Of a stretch of 64,000 bases of DNA, positions 43,535-51,680 are shown in pieces. The stretch is from an uncultured Acidobacteriota bacterium (lineage in GTDB: Bacteria; Acidobacteriota; JAAYUB01). Both the position numbers and the translations under genes were made by a program. Position 1 is the stretch's first letter. The number at the start of each line of letters is the position of its first letter. The notes under the pieces are model-generated. The model was not told where the DNA came from, searched no databases, and saw only the letters and a list, made by a program, of their open reading frames with translations. The DNA lies in assembly GCA_937925645.1 (NCBI GenBank), contig CALAMB010000486.1, positions 12,556-76,555 on the forward strand, in the 5' to 3' direction.

Positions 43535-45547
43535 ATGAGAAAGATGCTGGTGCTGGCTGTCGCCCTGATCCTGCCTGCGGCCGCCGCGGCTGCCGGCCCG
43601 GACTACCCCATCGTGCCGGTTCCGTTCACCGCCGTGCAATTGGCGCCCGGCTTCTGGCAGCCGCGCCTGGAAACCAACCGCACGGTCACCATTCCGTTCG
43701 CGCTGCAGAAATGCCGGGACACCGGCCGGATCGACAATTTCGCCGTGGCCGGCAAGCTCCAGGACGGCACATTCAAGGGGTTGCGCTACGACGACTCCGA
43801 CGTATACAAAACCATCGAGGCCGCGGCCTACACCCTGGCCCAGCACTCCGATCCGGCGCTGGCGGCCCAGCTCGACGGCATCATCGTCAAAATCGCCGCG
43901 GCGCAGGAGCCGGACGGCTATCTGTACACCCTGCGGACCATCCTCGGCACCGCCGTCCCCGCGAACGCCGGCGCCGAGCGGTGGTCCAACCTGCGCGACA
44001 GCCATGAGCTATACAACGTCGGCCATATGTACGAGGCCGCCGTCGCCCACCACCAGGCCACGGGCCAGCGGACCCTGCTTGATGTCGCCCTCAAGAACGC
44101 GGACTTCCTGGTGGCCACGTTCGGCGAGGGGAAGCGGGTCGCCGTGCCGGGTCACCAGGAGATCGAACTCGGCCTGGTGAAACTCTACCGAATCACCGGC
44201 CGGCGCGCGTATTTGGATCTGGCCCGGTTTTTCCTGGACATGCGCGGCCGGGCGGACAAGCGCCTGCTGTACGTGTACGACTGGCTCCCGCCGCCGTACA
44301 ACCGGTACTACGCCCAGGATTTCGCCCCCGTCACCGAGCAGACGGAGGCGGTGGGACACGCCGTCCGGGCCGGCTACATGTACGCCGGCATGACCGACAT
44401 CACCGCCCTGACCGGCGACGCGTCGTTCCGGAAAGCCATTGACACGCTCTGGCAGAACGTCGTGGGACGAAAAATGTACCTCACGGGCGGCGTGGGTGCC
44501 TCCGAATCGGGCGAGGACTTCGGGGAGAATTTTGACCTGCCCAACGCCACGGCCTACAACGAGACCTGCGCCGCCGTCGCCCAGATCCTGTGGCACCAGC
44601 GCCTGTTCCTTCTCACGGGCGACGGGCGCTACCTGGATGTGCTGGAGCGAATCCTGTACAACGGGTTCCTGTCGGGCATCAGTTTGTCCGGCGACCGCTT
44701 CTTCTACCCGAACCCCCTGGCCAGCGACGGCCGGACACCCTTCAACGAGGAGTGCGCCACCCGCGTCCCCTGGTTCCGGTGCGCCTGCTGCCCGCCCAAC
44801 ATCGCCCGCCTCATGGCGTCCCTGCCTGGCTACGTGTACGCACAGGCCGGCCGCGACGTCTACGTGAACCAGTTCGTCAACGGCACGGCCCGCCTGAAGC
44901 TCGACGGCGCCGAGCTGCGGCTGACCCAGCAATCCGACTACCCCTGGCAGGGGGATATCCGGATCCGTGTGGAGCCGGCCGCCGCGGCCACGTTCACCCT
45001 CCGGGTGCGCGTCCCCGGCTGGTCCCGCCACGAGGCGCTGCCCGGCGGTCTCTACCGGTTCCTCGACCGGCAGATGCGACCGGCCACGTTAGCCGTGAAC
45101 GGCCAGCCGGTGAAGCTGCAGCTGGACCGCGGCTTCGCGGTCATCGAACGGGAATGGCGCCCGGGTGACACGGTGACGCTGCACCTGCCGCTGCCGGTGC
45201 GCGTGGTGGGCGCTCGCGACGACGTGACGGCCGACCGGGGCCGGATCGCCTTTCAGCGCGGTCCCATCGTCTTCTGCGCCGAGGGGGCTGACAACAGCGG
45301 TCGGGTGCTGGATCTGGCGATCCCGCTGCGCGCCGAATCCCGAGCCGATTTCGAATACACGTTCCGGAACGACCGGCTGGGCGGCGTCGGGCTGCTCACG
45401 GGGAACGCCCGGCGGCGGGGCGCCGAGACCCGCGAGCGGATCACTCTGGTGCCGTACTACGCCTGGTCCCACCGCGGCGCCGGCGAGATGACAGTCTGGT
45501 TCCCGGCGGAAGTGCCGGTGCGGCCGGCGCGGACCCGGTCCGAATAA
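43535..45547 (+). CDS. Glycoside hydrolase family 127-like (DUF1680) protein, probable beta-L-arabinofuranosidase
   Basis: 670 residues. A signal peptide (VLAVALILPAAAAAAG) is followed by an (alpha/alpha)6 barrel. Zinc/catalytic residues of GH127 are recognisable: Glu and Cys in AYNETCAAVAQILWH and the double Cys in RCACCPPNIARLMASLPGYV. Family members use a cysteine nucleophile and release L-arabinofuranose from plant or extensin-type glycans; DUF1680 also includes other activities. The C-terminal beta-sandwich (about 440-670) is complete. GGAG is 10 bases before the ATG. Follows selD by 44 bases on the same strand. Confidence 0.88.
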   Translation: MRKMLVLAVALILPAAAAAAGPDYPIVPVPFTAVQLAPGFWQPRLETNRTVTIPFALQKCRDTGRIDNFAVAGKLQDGTFKGLRYDDSDVYKTIEAAAYTLAQHSDPALAAQLDGIIVKIAAAQEPDGYLYTLRTILGTAVPANAGAERWSNLRDSHELYNVGHMYEAAVAHHQATGQRTLLDVALKNADFLVATFGEGKRVAVPGHQEIELGLVKLYRITGRRAYLDLARFFLDMRGRADKRLLYVYDWLPPPYNRYYAQDFAPVTEQTEAVGHAVRAGYMYAGMTDITALTGDASFRKAIDTLWQNVVGRKMYLTGGVGASESGEDFGENFDLPNATAYNETCAAVAQILWHQRLFLLTGDGRYLDVLERILYNGFLSGISLSGDRFFYPNPLASDGRTPFNEECATRVPWFRCACCPPNIARLMASLPGYVYAQAGRDVYVNQFVNGTARLKLDGAELRLTQQSDYPWQGDIRIRVEPAAAATFTLRVRVPGWSRHEALPGGLYRFLDRQMRPATLAVNGQPVKLQLDRGFAVIEREWRPGDTVTLHLPLPVRVVGARDDVTADRGRIAFQRGPIVFCAEGADNSGRVLDLAIPLRAESRADFEYTFRNDRLGGVGLLTGNARRRGAETRERITLVPYYAWSHRGAGEMTVWFPAEVPVRPARTRSE

Positions 45548-45634
45548 CTGCGGAACGCCCATCACCGCTGGTGCTTTTTCGCGGAAATCGGCTACAATGG
45601 GAAGCAGACGGAAGGTTGGAGCAGGAGTCAATTC

Positions 45635-46162
45635 ATGAAACTGGCGACATGTCTGATCCTCATCGCAATCGTATTTGCCGCAACGGCCGGCGCGCAGAAG
45701 ATCAAAATCGAATACGACCGCGACGCGGATTTCGCCAGCGTACGGACATTCAGCTGGCGCGTCCTGGTCGAGGGACAGGGGCCCATTCCCGGAACCAGCT
45801 CAGAAGTGCTGGACGGCCGGATCAAGGACGCGGTGAACACCGAGCTGGGCAAGAAGGGACTGGCGCTCAAATCCACCGTGGCTGAAGCGGACGTGTTTCT
45901 TGCTTACTATGTGACGGTGGACTTCAACTCCAGCGCCCAATCCGTGGACCCGGGCAGCCCCACCTCCAACACCAAATTCGAACAGGTCTGGGTGACGGAG
46001 GAGCTTCGGGGCGTCCTGGTGGTGGAGATGTTCAACGCCAAGGACGGCCACCGTGTCTGGCACGCCGCGGGCAACGTCAAGGTCAATCCGAAAAAGCAGG
46101 AAAAAAACGTGAAGCACCTCGTCGAGAAGATGTTCAAGTATTACCCCCCGAAAAACCGCTGA
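45635..46162 (+). CDS. DUF4136-type envelope protein
   Basis: 175 residues. A signal peptide (MKLATCLILIAIVFAATAGA; no convincing lipobox) precedes KIEYDRDADFASVRTFSW, the characteristic opening of DUF4136, then ADVFLAYYVTVDFN and the closing IWH/VWHAAGNVKV region. Function is unknown; members are small secreted or lipid-anchored beta proteins. CAGGAG is 8 bases before the ATG, and TACAAT at 45593-45598 may be its -10. A terminator follows at 46191. Confidence 0.85.
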   Translation: MKLATCLILIAIVFAATAGAQKIKIEYDRDADFASVRTFSWRVLVEGQGPIPGTSSEVLDGRIKDAVNTELGKKGLALKSTVAEADVFLAYYVTVDFNSSAQSVDPGSPTSNTKFEQVWVTEELRGVLVVEMFNAKDGHRVWHAAGNVKVNPKKQEKNVKHLVEKMFKYYPPKNR

Positions 46163-46190
46163 CTCGAACTCATCCGCCGCTGAAAAAGTG

Positions 46191-46220
46191 AAACGCCCGG
46201 CTTCATCGCCGGGCGTTTTG
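46191..46220 (+). terminator. Intrinsic terminator after the DUF4136 gene
   Basis: AAACGCCCGGC-TTCATC-GCCGGGCGTTTTG followed by TTT: 11 pairs. A run of A's on the 5' side means it could also serve the convergent porin-like gene. Confidence 0.85.
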
Positions 46221-46333
46221 TTTGCCGTGATCCGCTGCTGCGTCAGCCATCCGGGAATGGCTGACGGTAATCGTCGCCTGCGCCTGATGTTGCCCCCCCG
46301 GCCGCAGCGCCAGCGTCCCGGATGATTATTCGA

Positions 46334-47029
46334 CTAGAACCGGAGGATCATGCCGGCGCTGAGTTCGAACTGGTGGGCGTACTTGGCTTCACCATATTCC
46401 CAACACCCCCAGTACGGATGGCACCAGATGCCTTCCGTCTCCGAGTAGATGTACGTGGGCGTCCATCGCGCCAGGAGCCGGGTGCCGAGGTGCTCGTTGA
46501 AGTACACCTTGACGCCGCCGCCGAAGGTGGTAGAGAACTTGGTCTCGCCGTCGATCTCGACATCCCGGTAGTTGCCCGGCGCATACTGGGTCGCGCCGAC
46601 GCCGACAAAAACGAACGGGCGCACGGCGCTGTCGGCATCGAGGAACTGGGCGGTGAACACACCATGGTAGTTGCGCACCTTCATGTCGGCAATCTCCTCC
46701 CGGCCGCCGCCCACGAATCCGATCTCCAGCGCGCTGTCCTGCTCGGAGAACTGAAAGCCCACGCCGAACTGCTGCTCCCGCCCGAGGAAGTAGTCGGCGG
46801 CCAGGCCGTAGCTGAACCCGCTGACGGGCGTCACTTCGTCGATGTACTCGTCCGGATTGAATTCGTCGGGGTAGATCTCCACGCCGGTGCTGAACGTGTA
46901 ACCAGCGAACGGCGTGATTTCAAACGATCCGCCCTTTTTGGCGCGGCCGTAGCGTTGAGCCAGGGCTTCGCTGGCGATGGCCGGCATCAGAATCACGCAA
47001 ACGGCCAACAGCAGTAACGAGCGTTTCAT
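46334..47029 (-). CDS. Outer-membrane beta-barrel protein
   Basis: 231 residues. Signal peptide (LLLLAVCVILMPAIASEALA), then alternating beta strands typical of small OmpA/OmpW-like barrels (FEITPFAGYTFSTGVEI, GLAADYFLGREQQFGVGFQF, FVFVGVGATQYAPG) and a terminal strand QFELSAGMILRF ending in Phe, the BAM recognition signal. Probably an 8-stranded barrel. GGAGA is 8 bases before the ATG at 47029; an upstream in-frame start is not supported. A promoter lies at 47083-47112. Confidence 0.85.
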   Translation of the reverse strand: MKRSLLLLAVCVILMPAIASEALAQRYGRAKKGGSFEITPFAGYTFSTGVEIYPDEFNPDEYIDEVTPVSGFSYGLAADYFLGREQQFGVGFQFSEQDSALEIGFVGGGREEIADMKVRNYHGVFTAQFLDADSAVRPFVFVGVGATQYAPGNYRDVEIDGETKFSTTFGGGVKVYFNEHLGTRLLARWTPTYIYSETEGIWCHPYWGCWEYGEAKYAHQFELSAGMILRF

Positions 47030-47082
47030 ACACAATCTCCTTGATGAGTAAGATGACTGACCAGGCATACCGCTTGATGCCC

Positions 47083-47112
47083 ATCTTAGCAGAACTGTTC
47101 AAATTCCTTCAA
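47083..47112 (-). promoter_or_regulatory. Promoter of the beta-barrel protein gene
   Basis: Minus strand: TTGAAG (47112-47107), 18 bases, TAAGAT (47088-47083). Confidence 0.55.
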
Positions 47113-47241
47113 CGGATATCAGCTCAGCACGCCGACTGTTCGCCCGGAATGACCGGCCAGGCATTGTTCGGTCGATCGGTTGAGGCGTGCCGGAGCGCAA
47201 ATATGGATGCCGATTTTCCCCCACGGGTTCATCATCTCGAG

Positions 47242-47270
47242 TTGCCAGACTGTTTGGCTTTTGGCACAAT
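47242..47270 (+). promoter_or_regulatory. Promoter of the CBS/HEPN gene
   Basis: TTGCCA (47242-47247), 17 bases, CACAAT (47265-47270). Start near 47277, which supports the GTG at 47314 rather than an earlier start. Confidence 0.6.
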
Positions 47271-47313
47271 GGGAGCGCCGGGAACGGAAAGATGTCTTGC
47301 GAGAGGTGTCCGG

Positions 47314-48159
47314 GTGAACGCCCAGGAACTGGTGGAGCCCGCCGAGCGGTTGTGGGATTTTTTCGTCACCTCCTTTCACGCCGCCGATATTGCCGATCCT
47401 CTCCTTTCCTTTGACGCGGAGACCGATCCCGCGGTGGTGCGGACCGCCATGGACAACCGCGACCTGGTCGTGGCCGGCATCCGCGAGGGCGGGCTGGTCA
47501 CCCGATACCGGTGGGTCGACGCCACCGCCCCGGCCGGTCAGGGCGACGCGCCGCCCATCCGGCCCGAACAGGTGGTCCACGGCGAAACCCCGCTGCACCT
47601 GGTGATCGGCCGACTGGCGGACGAGCCGTTTCTGTTCGTCCGCACCCTCGGCGAGGTCAACGGCGTCATCCACCCGGCGGGAATCGAAAAACCGCCGGGA
47701 CGGATGTGGCTGTTCGGGATGGTCACGCTGCTGGACATGCGGGCCTCAGTGGCCATCGATCTGGTCTACGCGGACCAGACGTGGCGGGAGCACATCGCTC
47801 CCGGCCGGCTGGCCAAAGCCGAAGAGCTCCGGGCCGAGCGGCTGCGCCGGGGACACCCCTGCCGGCTCGAGGAGTGCCTGCAGTTATCCGACAAAGTTCA
47901 GCTGCTGGCCCGCAACGGCCACTTTTGCACGGTCACGCAGGTCAAGTCCCGCCGCCAGTTCAAGGCCCGGGTGAAGGAACTGGAATCCCTGCGCAACAAC
48001 CTGGCGCACGCCCAGGATCTGGTACCCCACGACTGGCCCATCATCGTGGCCCTGGCCACCGAACTGGACCGCATGCTGCTGCGTCCGCGGTTGCAGAAGT
48101 TGCGAGATGAAGCGGCCGCCTCCCTCGCCCCGGCCGGACCTGCTGTCACCACCCCTTGA
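47314..48159 (+). CDS. CBS-like plus HEPN-like domain protein
   Basis: 281 residues. The N-terminal half resembles a CBS module (HAADIADPLLSFDAETDPAV, DLVVAGIREGGLVTRYRWV). The C-terminal ~90 residues are helical and contain ELESLRNNLAHAQDL, that is R227-N-x3-H232, the R-x4-6-H motif of HEPN ribonuclease/nucleotide-binding domains (RNxxxH form). HEPN proteins often act in toxin-antitoxin or antiviral systems. A CBS-gated HEPN would couple RNA cleavage to nucleotide levels, but this is inference. GTG at 47314 has GAGAGG 7 bases upstream; longer in-frame starts lie before the promoter. Its last 14 bases overlap the convergent anti-sigma gene. Confidence 0.65.
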   Translation: MNAQELVEPAERLWDFFVTSFHAADIADPLLSFDAETDPAVVRTAMDNRDLVVAGIREGGLVTRYRWVDATAPAGQGDAPPIRPEQVVHGETPLHLVIGRLADEPFLFVRTLGEVNGVIHPAGIEKPPGRMWLFGMVTLLDMRASVAIDLVYADQTWREHIAPGRLAKAEELRAERLRRGHPCRLEECLQLSDKVQLLARNGHFCTVTQVKSRRQFKARVKELESLRNNLAHAQDLVPHDWPIIVALATELDRMLLRPRLQKLRDEAAASLAPAGPAVTTP

Positions 48160-49207
48160 TTTCTTCAGCGCCCAGCAGCCAGACTCCCCGCCAGTCCGGA
48201 TCATAACCCACGGCATCCCGCAACCGCGCCACTTCTGCCGGAGTCGCCCGGCGCACCGGCCAGCGACCGAGCCGGGCGCAGACGCCCTCCTCGACGAGCA
48301 CGCCGTCCACCAAGAAAAAACGCCGTCCCTGCCAGGCAATCCGCGGGGCGTCCGGCCGCCGGGTCCGGCACAATTCCGCCAGGCGGTTCGTTGGGTCGCC
48401 GGCGGCCAACCCCTTGGATTGTTCCGCCTCGTTCAGCTCGAGCCGCGCCGCCCCTGGGGCGGCACCACTCTCCGCCCGGGGCGCCCGGGCCGCCTTGGCG
48501 GCCGGAGCGTTCCGGGCGATTTCCGCCCGCCCATATTCCGCATCCCCGCGGTCGGCGGTTTCCATCGTCAACCGTGTTTCGTCGATGTCTTTCCGTTCCC
48601 GCGCCGCATCAGCCGCGGGGGGCGTCGGTGCCACGCCCAGCGATATTTCGGGCGCGTAGCCCGACTCCGGCGCCGCCGGGGCGGCCGCCGGCGGGGCGTC
48701 CGCCGACGGCGATTCCGCCGGTTCCCTGATCCGATCCGCCTTGCGGCGGGGCGGCTCCGGCCGGACCATCAGCTCTTCCTTGTCCTTGACAGCTGTGGCT
48801 GGCGCTGCCTGGGATTCCGGTTGCGCCGGCGTCACTGGAACCGCAGGGACCTCGGCCTGATCAGGCCCCCGCAATCCGCCCACGCCCCCCAGGTACAGGA
48901 GACCGGCCAGCACAAGCGCCGCCGCCGCCGTGGCCGCCGGACGCCAAACCGCCGGCCAGACGCCTGCGCCCGAACGGTGGAACAGGGGTTCCGTCGCGCC
49001 CGCCAGCCGGCGGAGCAGCAGCACCTGCTCCAGGCAAGCCGGGCAGCGGGCCACGTGCCGCGCCACCCGACGGCGCGCCCAGCGCCCCGGCGACTCACCG
49101 GCGGCGAACATGGCCAACTCCTCATCGCCGACGCAGCCGTCACCGCCGCGGCGGCCGAAGCCGCTGAGCACCAGACGCCAGAACTGTTCCGCCGTTCGTT
49201 TACTCAT
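48146..49207 (-). CDS. Anti-sigma factor with zinc-finger and one membrane helix
   Basis: 353 residues. The N-terminal zinc-binding anti-sigma domain has RRVARHVARCPACLEQVLLL (His-x3-Cys-x2-Cys). A membrane helix follows (ATAAAALVLAGLLYLGGVGG), then a Pro/Ala-rich periplasmic linker and a C-terminal globular part (RRFFLVDGVLVEEGVCARLG) unlike known sensors. It should hold the ECF factor encoded just upstream and release it on a periplasmic signal. GGGGTGAC directly precedes the ATG at 49207. Confidence 0.85.
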   Translation of the reverse strand: MSKRTAEQFWRLVLSGFGRRGGDGCVGDEELAMFAAGESPGRWARRRVARHVARCPACLEQVLLLRRLAGATEPLFHRSGAGVWPAVWRPAATAAAALVLAGLLYLGGVGGLRGPDQAEVPAVPVTPAQPESQAAPATAVKDKEELMVRPEPPRRKADRIREPAESPSADAPPAAAPAAPESGYAPEISLGVAPTPPAADAARERKDIDETRLTMETADRGDAEYGRAEIARNAPAAKAARAPRAESGAAPGAARLELNEAEQSKGLAAGDPTNRLAELCRTRRPDAPRIAWQGRRFFLVDGVLVEEGVCARLGRWPVRRATPAEVARLRDAVGYDPDWRGVWLLGAEEIKGW

Positions 49208-49253
49208 GTCACCCCATAGACGCATTCCCGGCGCCGGACTTGCAGGCCAGACA

Positions 49254-50039
49254 TCAATCCGTCTGCAGCGACCGGCGCAGCTTCTCCAGCCGTCCGACCA
49301 GGTAGCCGAGGCAACGTTCCATGAAATCGGTCACATCGGCCGTCGTCCAGCCCCGGTCGCGGCGGAGGAACCGGTCCATGCGCCGCTGCAGCTCCCCGAG
49401 GATCGCGGCGTTCCACCGGCTGGCGGTGGACTCGTGCACCGTCAGCTCGGCCGCCGCCTCGGCCAGGGTCAGGCCCTGGAAATAGTACATGTTGAGGAAA
49501 GCCGCCTTGACGCGCGGCAGCGCCCGCAGCGCTCCAGCCAATCCGTCGGCCAGCTCGTTCAAGAAGCTCGGGCTGAAGTGCTGCTCGCACTCGTTGTCCG
49601 GCACGGCTTCAACCGCGGCGCGGTCGGCCTGATTGTCCAGCGGTTCCCACCGCATCTGCCGGCGGCGCCGCTGCCCATCCAGAAACAGGTGGGCGGTCAC
49701 CGCCCGCAGCCAGCCGCGGAACGATCCACGGCCCGCATAGCGGGCCATCTTGCCGCCGGCCATCAGCCCCTCGATCACCTGGGACACCAGGTCCTCAGCG
49801 TCGGCCGCCTGGCTGGCGAGCCGTCCGGCCACAAGCCGCAGGAACGGACGGTACTCCCGGAAGAACGCCTCCCAAGCCGCCGGATCTCCGGCCGCACAGC
49901 CCGCCGCCACGTGCAACTCCTGCAGGCGATCCGGCGCCAACTCCCGGAGCCGGAGGCCGCGGACGCGCAGATACTCGCGGAATGCCGCGTCGGGGAAGCG
50001 ATAACCGGACGGGCCGGTGCCGGGCGCGGCTTCGGACAT
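49254..50039 (-). CDS. ECF-type RNA polymerase sigma factor
   Basis: 261 residues. Region 2 is EYRPFLRLVAGRLASQAADA with EDLVSQVIEGLM and GSFRGWLRAVTAHLFLDGQR; region 4 is LPRVKAAFLNMYYFQGLTLA and a helix-turn-helix EAAAELTVHESTASRWNAAI. It has longer ends than a minimal ECF (about 50 residues N-terminal, about 40 C-terminal). The ATG at 50039 overlaps the sfsA stop by one base (TGATG), and AGGAGG stands 10 bases upstream. The partner anti-sigma gene follows after 46 bases. Confidence 0.9.
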   Translation of the reverse strand: MSEAAPGTGPSGYRFPDAAFREYLRVRGLRLRELAPDRLQELHVAAGCAAGDPAAWEAFFREYRPFLRLVAGRLASQAADAEDLVSQVIEGLMAGGKMARYAGRGSFRGWLRAVTAHLFLDGQRRRRQMRWEPLDNQADRAAVEAVPDNECEQHFSPSFLNELADGLAGALRALPRVKAAFLNMYYFQGLTLAEAAAELTVHESTASRWNAAILGELQRRMDRFLRRDRGWTTADVTDFMERCLGYLVGRLEKLRRSLQTD

Positions 50040-50764
50040 CAGGCGGGCGCCTCCTCGTCGAAGTGGAGGTCCACCGGGATCCGCCGGTCGAGCACAATCC
50101 CGTCCAACGAGACGCGGCATGTGTAGGCGAGAATCTCCAATCCCTGCCGGAAGCCACGCGCCAAGGCCCGGGCAAACACCGGATCCATCGCCCGGTGCGG
50201 CGACATCACGGTGGCGTCAGACCGCTGCACCAGGAACAGCACCGTGCCGACGAAGCCGTCTCGGGCAGCCGCGGCCAGCTCCTCGAGATGGCGTGCGCCA
50301 CGGCGAGTGGGCGCGTCGGGAAACAGTGCGCGGCCGTCCCGGACCAGCGTGACCGACTTCACCTCCAAGAACATGTCCACGCCCGCGGCCATGAGGTGGA
50401 AGTCGAATCGGCTGCGGCCGTATGGCACCTCTCGGCGGGCCACGATGTAATCACGAAATTCGTACAGGGCCCCCGCCCGAAGGCAGCGGTCGAGAAAACG
50501 GTTGGGGAGCGAAGTGTCCACCGAGACCAGGACACCGTCCGTCCGGGCCAGGGCCACGGTAAACGGCGTGCGGCGGCGGGCGTCATCGGCGGGGCGCAGG
50601 AAAATGTCCGCCCCGGGCGTCAGGATTTCCGCCAGGCGGCCCGGATCGTGGAGATGGGCTGACACGGTGCGGCCGTCCAGCTCCGCCTCCACCACGAACC
50701 GGTTGAGCCGGCGCAAAAATCGGGCCGGCCGGCAGGTAAAGGAAAAGGGGTCAACGAAGCCCAT
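50039..50764 (-). CDS. sfsA: SfsA family DNA-binding/nuclease-like protein
   Basis: 241 residues, the normal length. Hallmarks: an N-terminal OB-like part (RFLRRLNRFVVEAELDGRTV, CxxHLHDPGRLAE-type motif as AHLHDPGRLAEIL), then SRFDFHL, EVKSVTLVRDGRALFPDAPT and RRGARHLEELA. In E. coli SfsA stimulates maltose gene expression; the fold suggests a nuclease-like domain (EVK). It starts 7 bases after the DUF362 stop and ends on the ECF start, so it is embedded in a sigma-factor operon. Confidence 0.93.
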   Translation of the reverse strand: MGFVDPFSFTCRPARFLRRLNRFVVEAELDGRTVSAHLHDPGRLAEILTPGADIFLRPADDARRRTPFTVALARTDGVLVSVDTSLPNRFLDRCLRAGALYEFRDYIVARREVPYGRSRFDFHLMAAGVDMFLEVKSVTLVRDGRALFPDAPTRRGARHLEELAAAARDGFVGTVLFLVQRSDATVMSPHRAMDPVFARALARGFRQGLEILAYTCRVSLDGIVLDRRIPVDLHFDEEAPA

Positions 50765-50771
50765 TGCCGGA

Positions 50772-51680
50772 TCAGATCAGCGACCCGTCGGTGGCGCCCA
50801 ACCGGACGAGTTCGATGCGGTCCATGGTGCTGGGGCCCAGACCGAACTTGGTGTCCGCCGCGGCGATGTGCAGCGGCGGCGGGCTGATGGGCCGATCTTC
50901 CTTGAAATACTCGAACCGCTTGGCCTGGATGATCCGGGCGCCGACACTGTCCACGGAGACCGGGTCGCGGCCCACCACCAGCCCGGCGTACGGCCACGTG
51001 TAGGTGGCGCTGAAGTGGTGCGGCCCGATGCCGTGGAACAGCGGCGTGAGCATCACCAGGATGTTCAGGCGGGTCTTCCCCTTGACCAGCGGCAGCTGCC
51101 AGAGGGCGCCGAGGTTTTCGCAGGCGTTGGGATGGTAGGCCCACGGATCGGGGACGAACATGATGTAATTCTTCAGGCACGTGCCCAGGCCGGACCAGTG
51201 GTGGGTGCGTGCCGTGCGGACGTTGACGAGAACCGTCGCCCGCCGGAACACATTGTTCTTCAACACGCCCCGATCGTCCACCGCAATGTTTTCCGGGACC
51301 ACGCCCGCCGCCTGCAGGCGGCGGCGGATCGCGTTCTCCAGGGCCGGCGGGGTGGGCAGAAACTGCCACACGTTGCTCTTGATGCCGACGACATCTCCGG
51401 GTCCGGCGATCTGCCGCCAGGCCTCCGGAGCGTTCCTGGCGTCCCGGATCCCGAACAGGCGGCACACGGCTTCATCCAGCATGGTTTCCAGCCGTTCGAC
51501 GACGAGCTTGCCGGTCGCATCGAGCACGGCCGGATCCCGCGTCAGAACCACCCGACTCCGGGTGGCCGGACCGGCCGGCGGCATACCCGGCAGGAAGGCA
51601 CCCAGCGCCCCGGCGGCCGCCGCCAACGATCCGGCCCGGATCAGGTCGCGCCGGGTGATGGTCCAGGACGATGCTTTCAT
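50772..51680 (-). CDS. DUF362 protein with Tat-like signal
   Basis: 302 residues. The start MKASSWTITRRDLIRAGSLA fits a twin-arginine signal (TRRDLIR then a hydrophobic stretch). The body shows DUF362 features: GDVVGIKSNVWQF, VNVRTARTHHWSGLGTCLKN and VVGRDPVSVDSVGARIIQAK. The family is often linked to iron-sulfur proteins but no Cys cluster is present here. Coupled by ATGA (51677-51680) to the upstream DUF6599-like gene and 7 bases from sfsA. Confidence 0.85.
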   Translation of the reverse strand: MKASSWTITRRDLIRAGSLAAAAGALGAFLPGMPPAGPATRSRVVLTRDPAVLDATGKLVVERLETMLDEAVCRLFGIRDARNAPEAWRQIAGPGDVVGIKSNVWQFLPTPPALENAIRRRLQAAGVVPENIAVDDRGVLKNNVFRRATVLVNVRTARTHHWSGLGTCLKNYIMFVPDPWAYHPNACENLGALWQLPLVKGKTRLNILVMLTPLFHGIGPHHFSATYTWPYAGLVVGRDPVSVDSVGARIIQAKRFEYFKEDRPISPPPLHIAAADTKFGLGPSTMDRIELVRLGATDGSLI

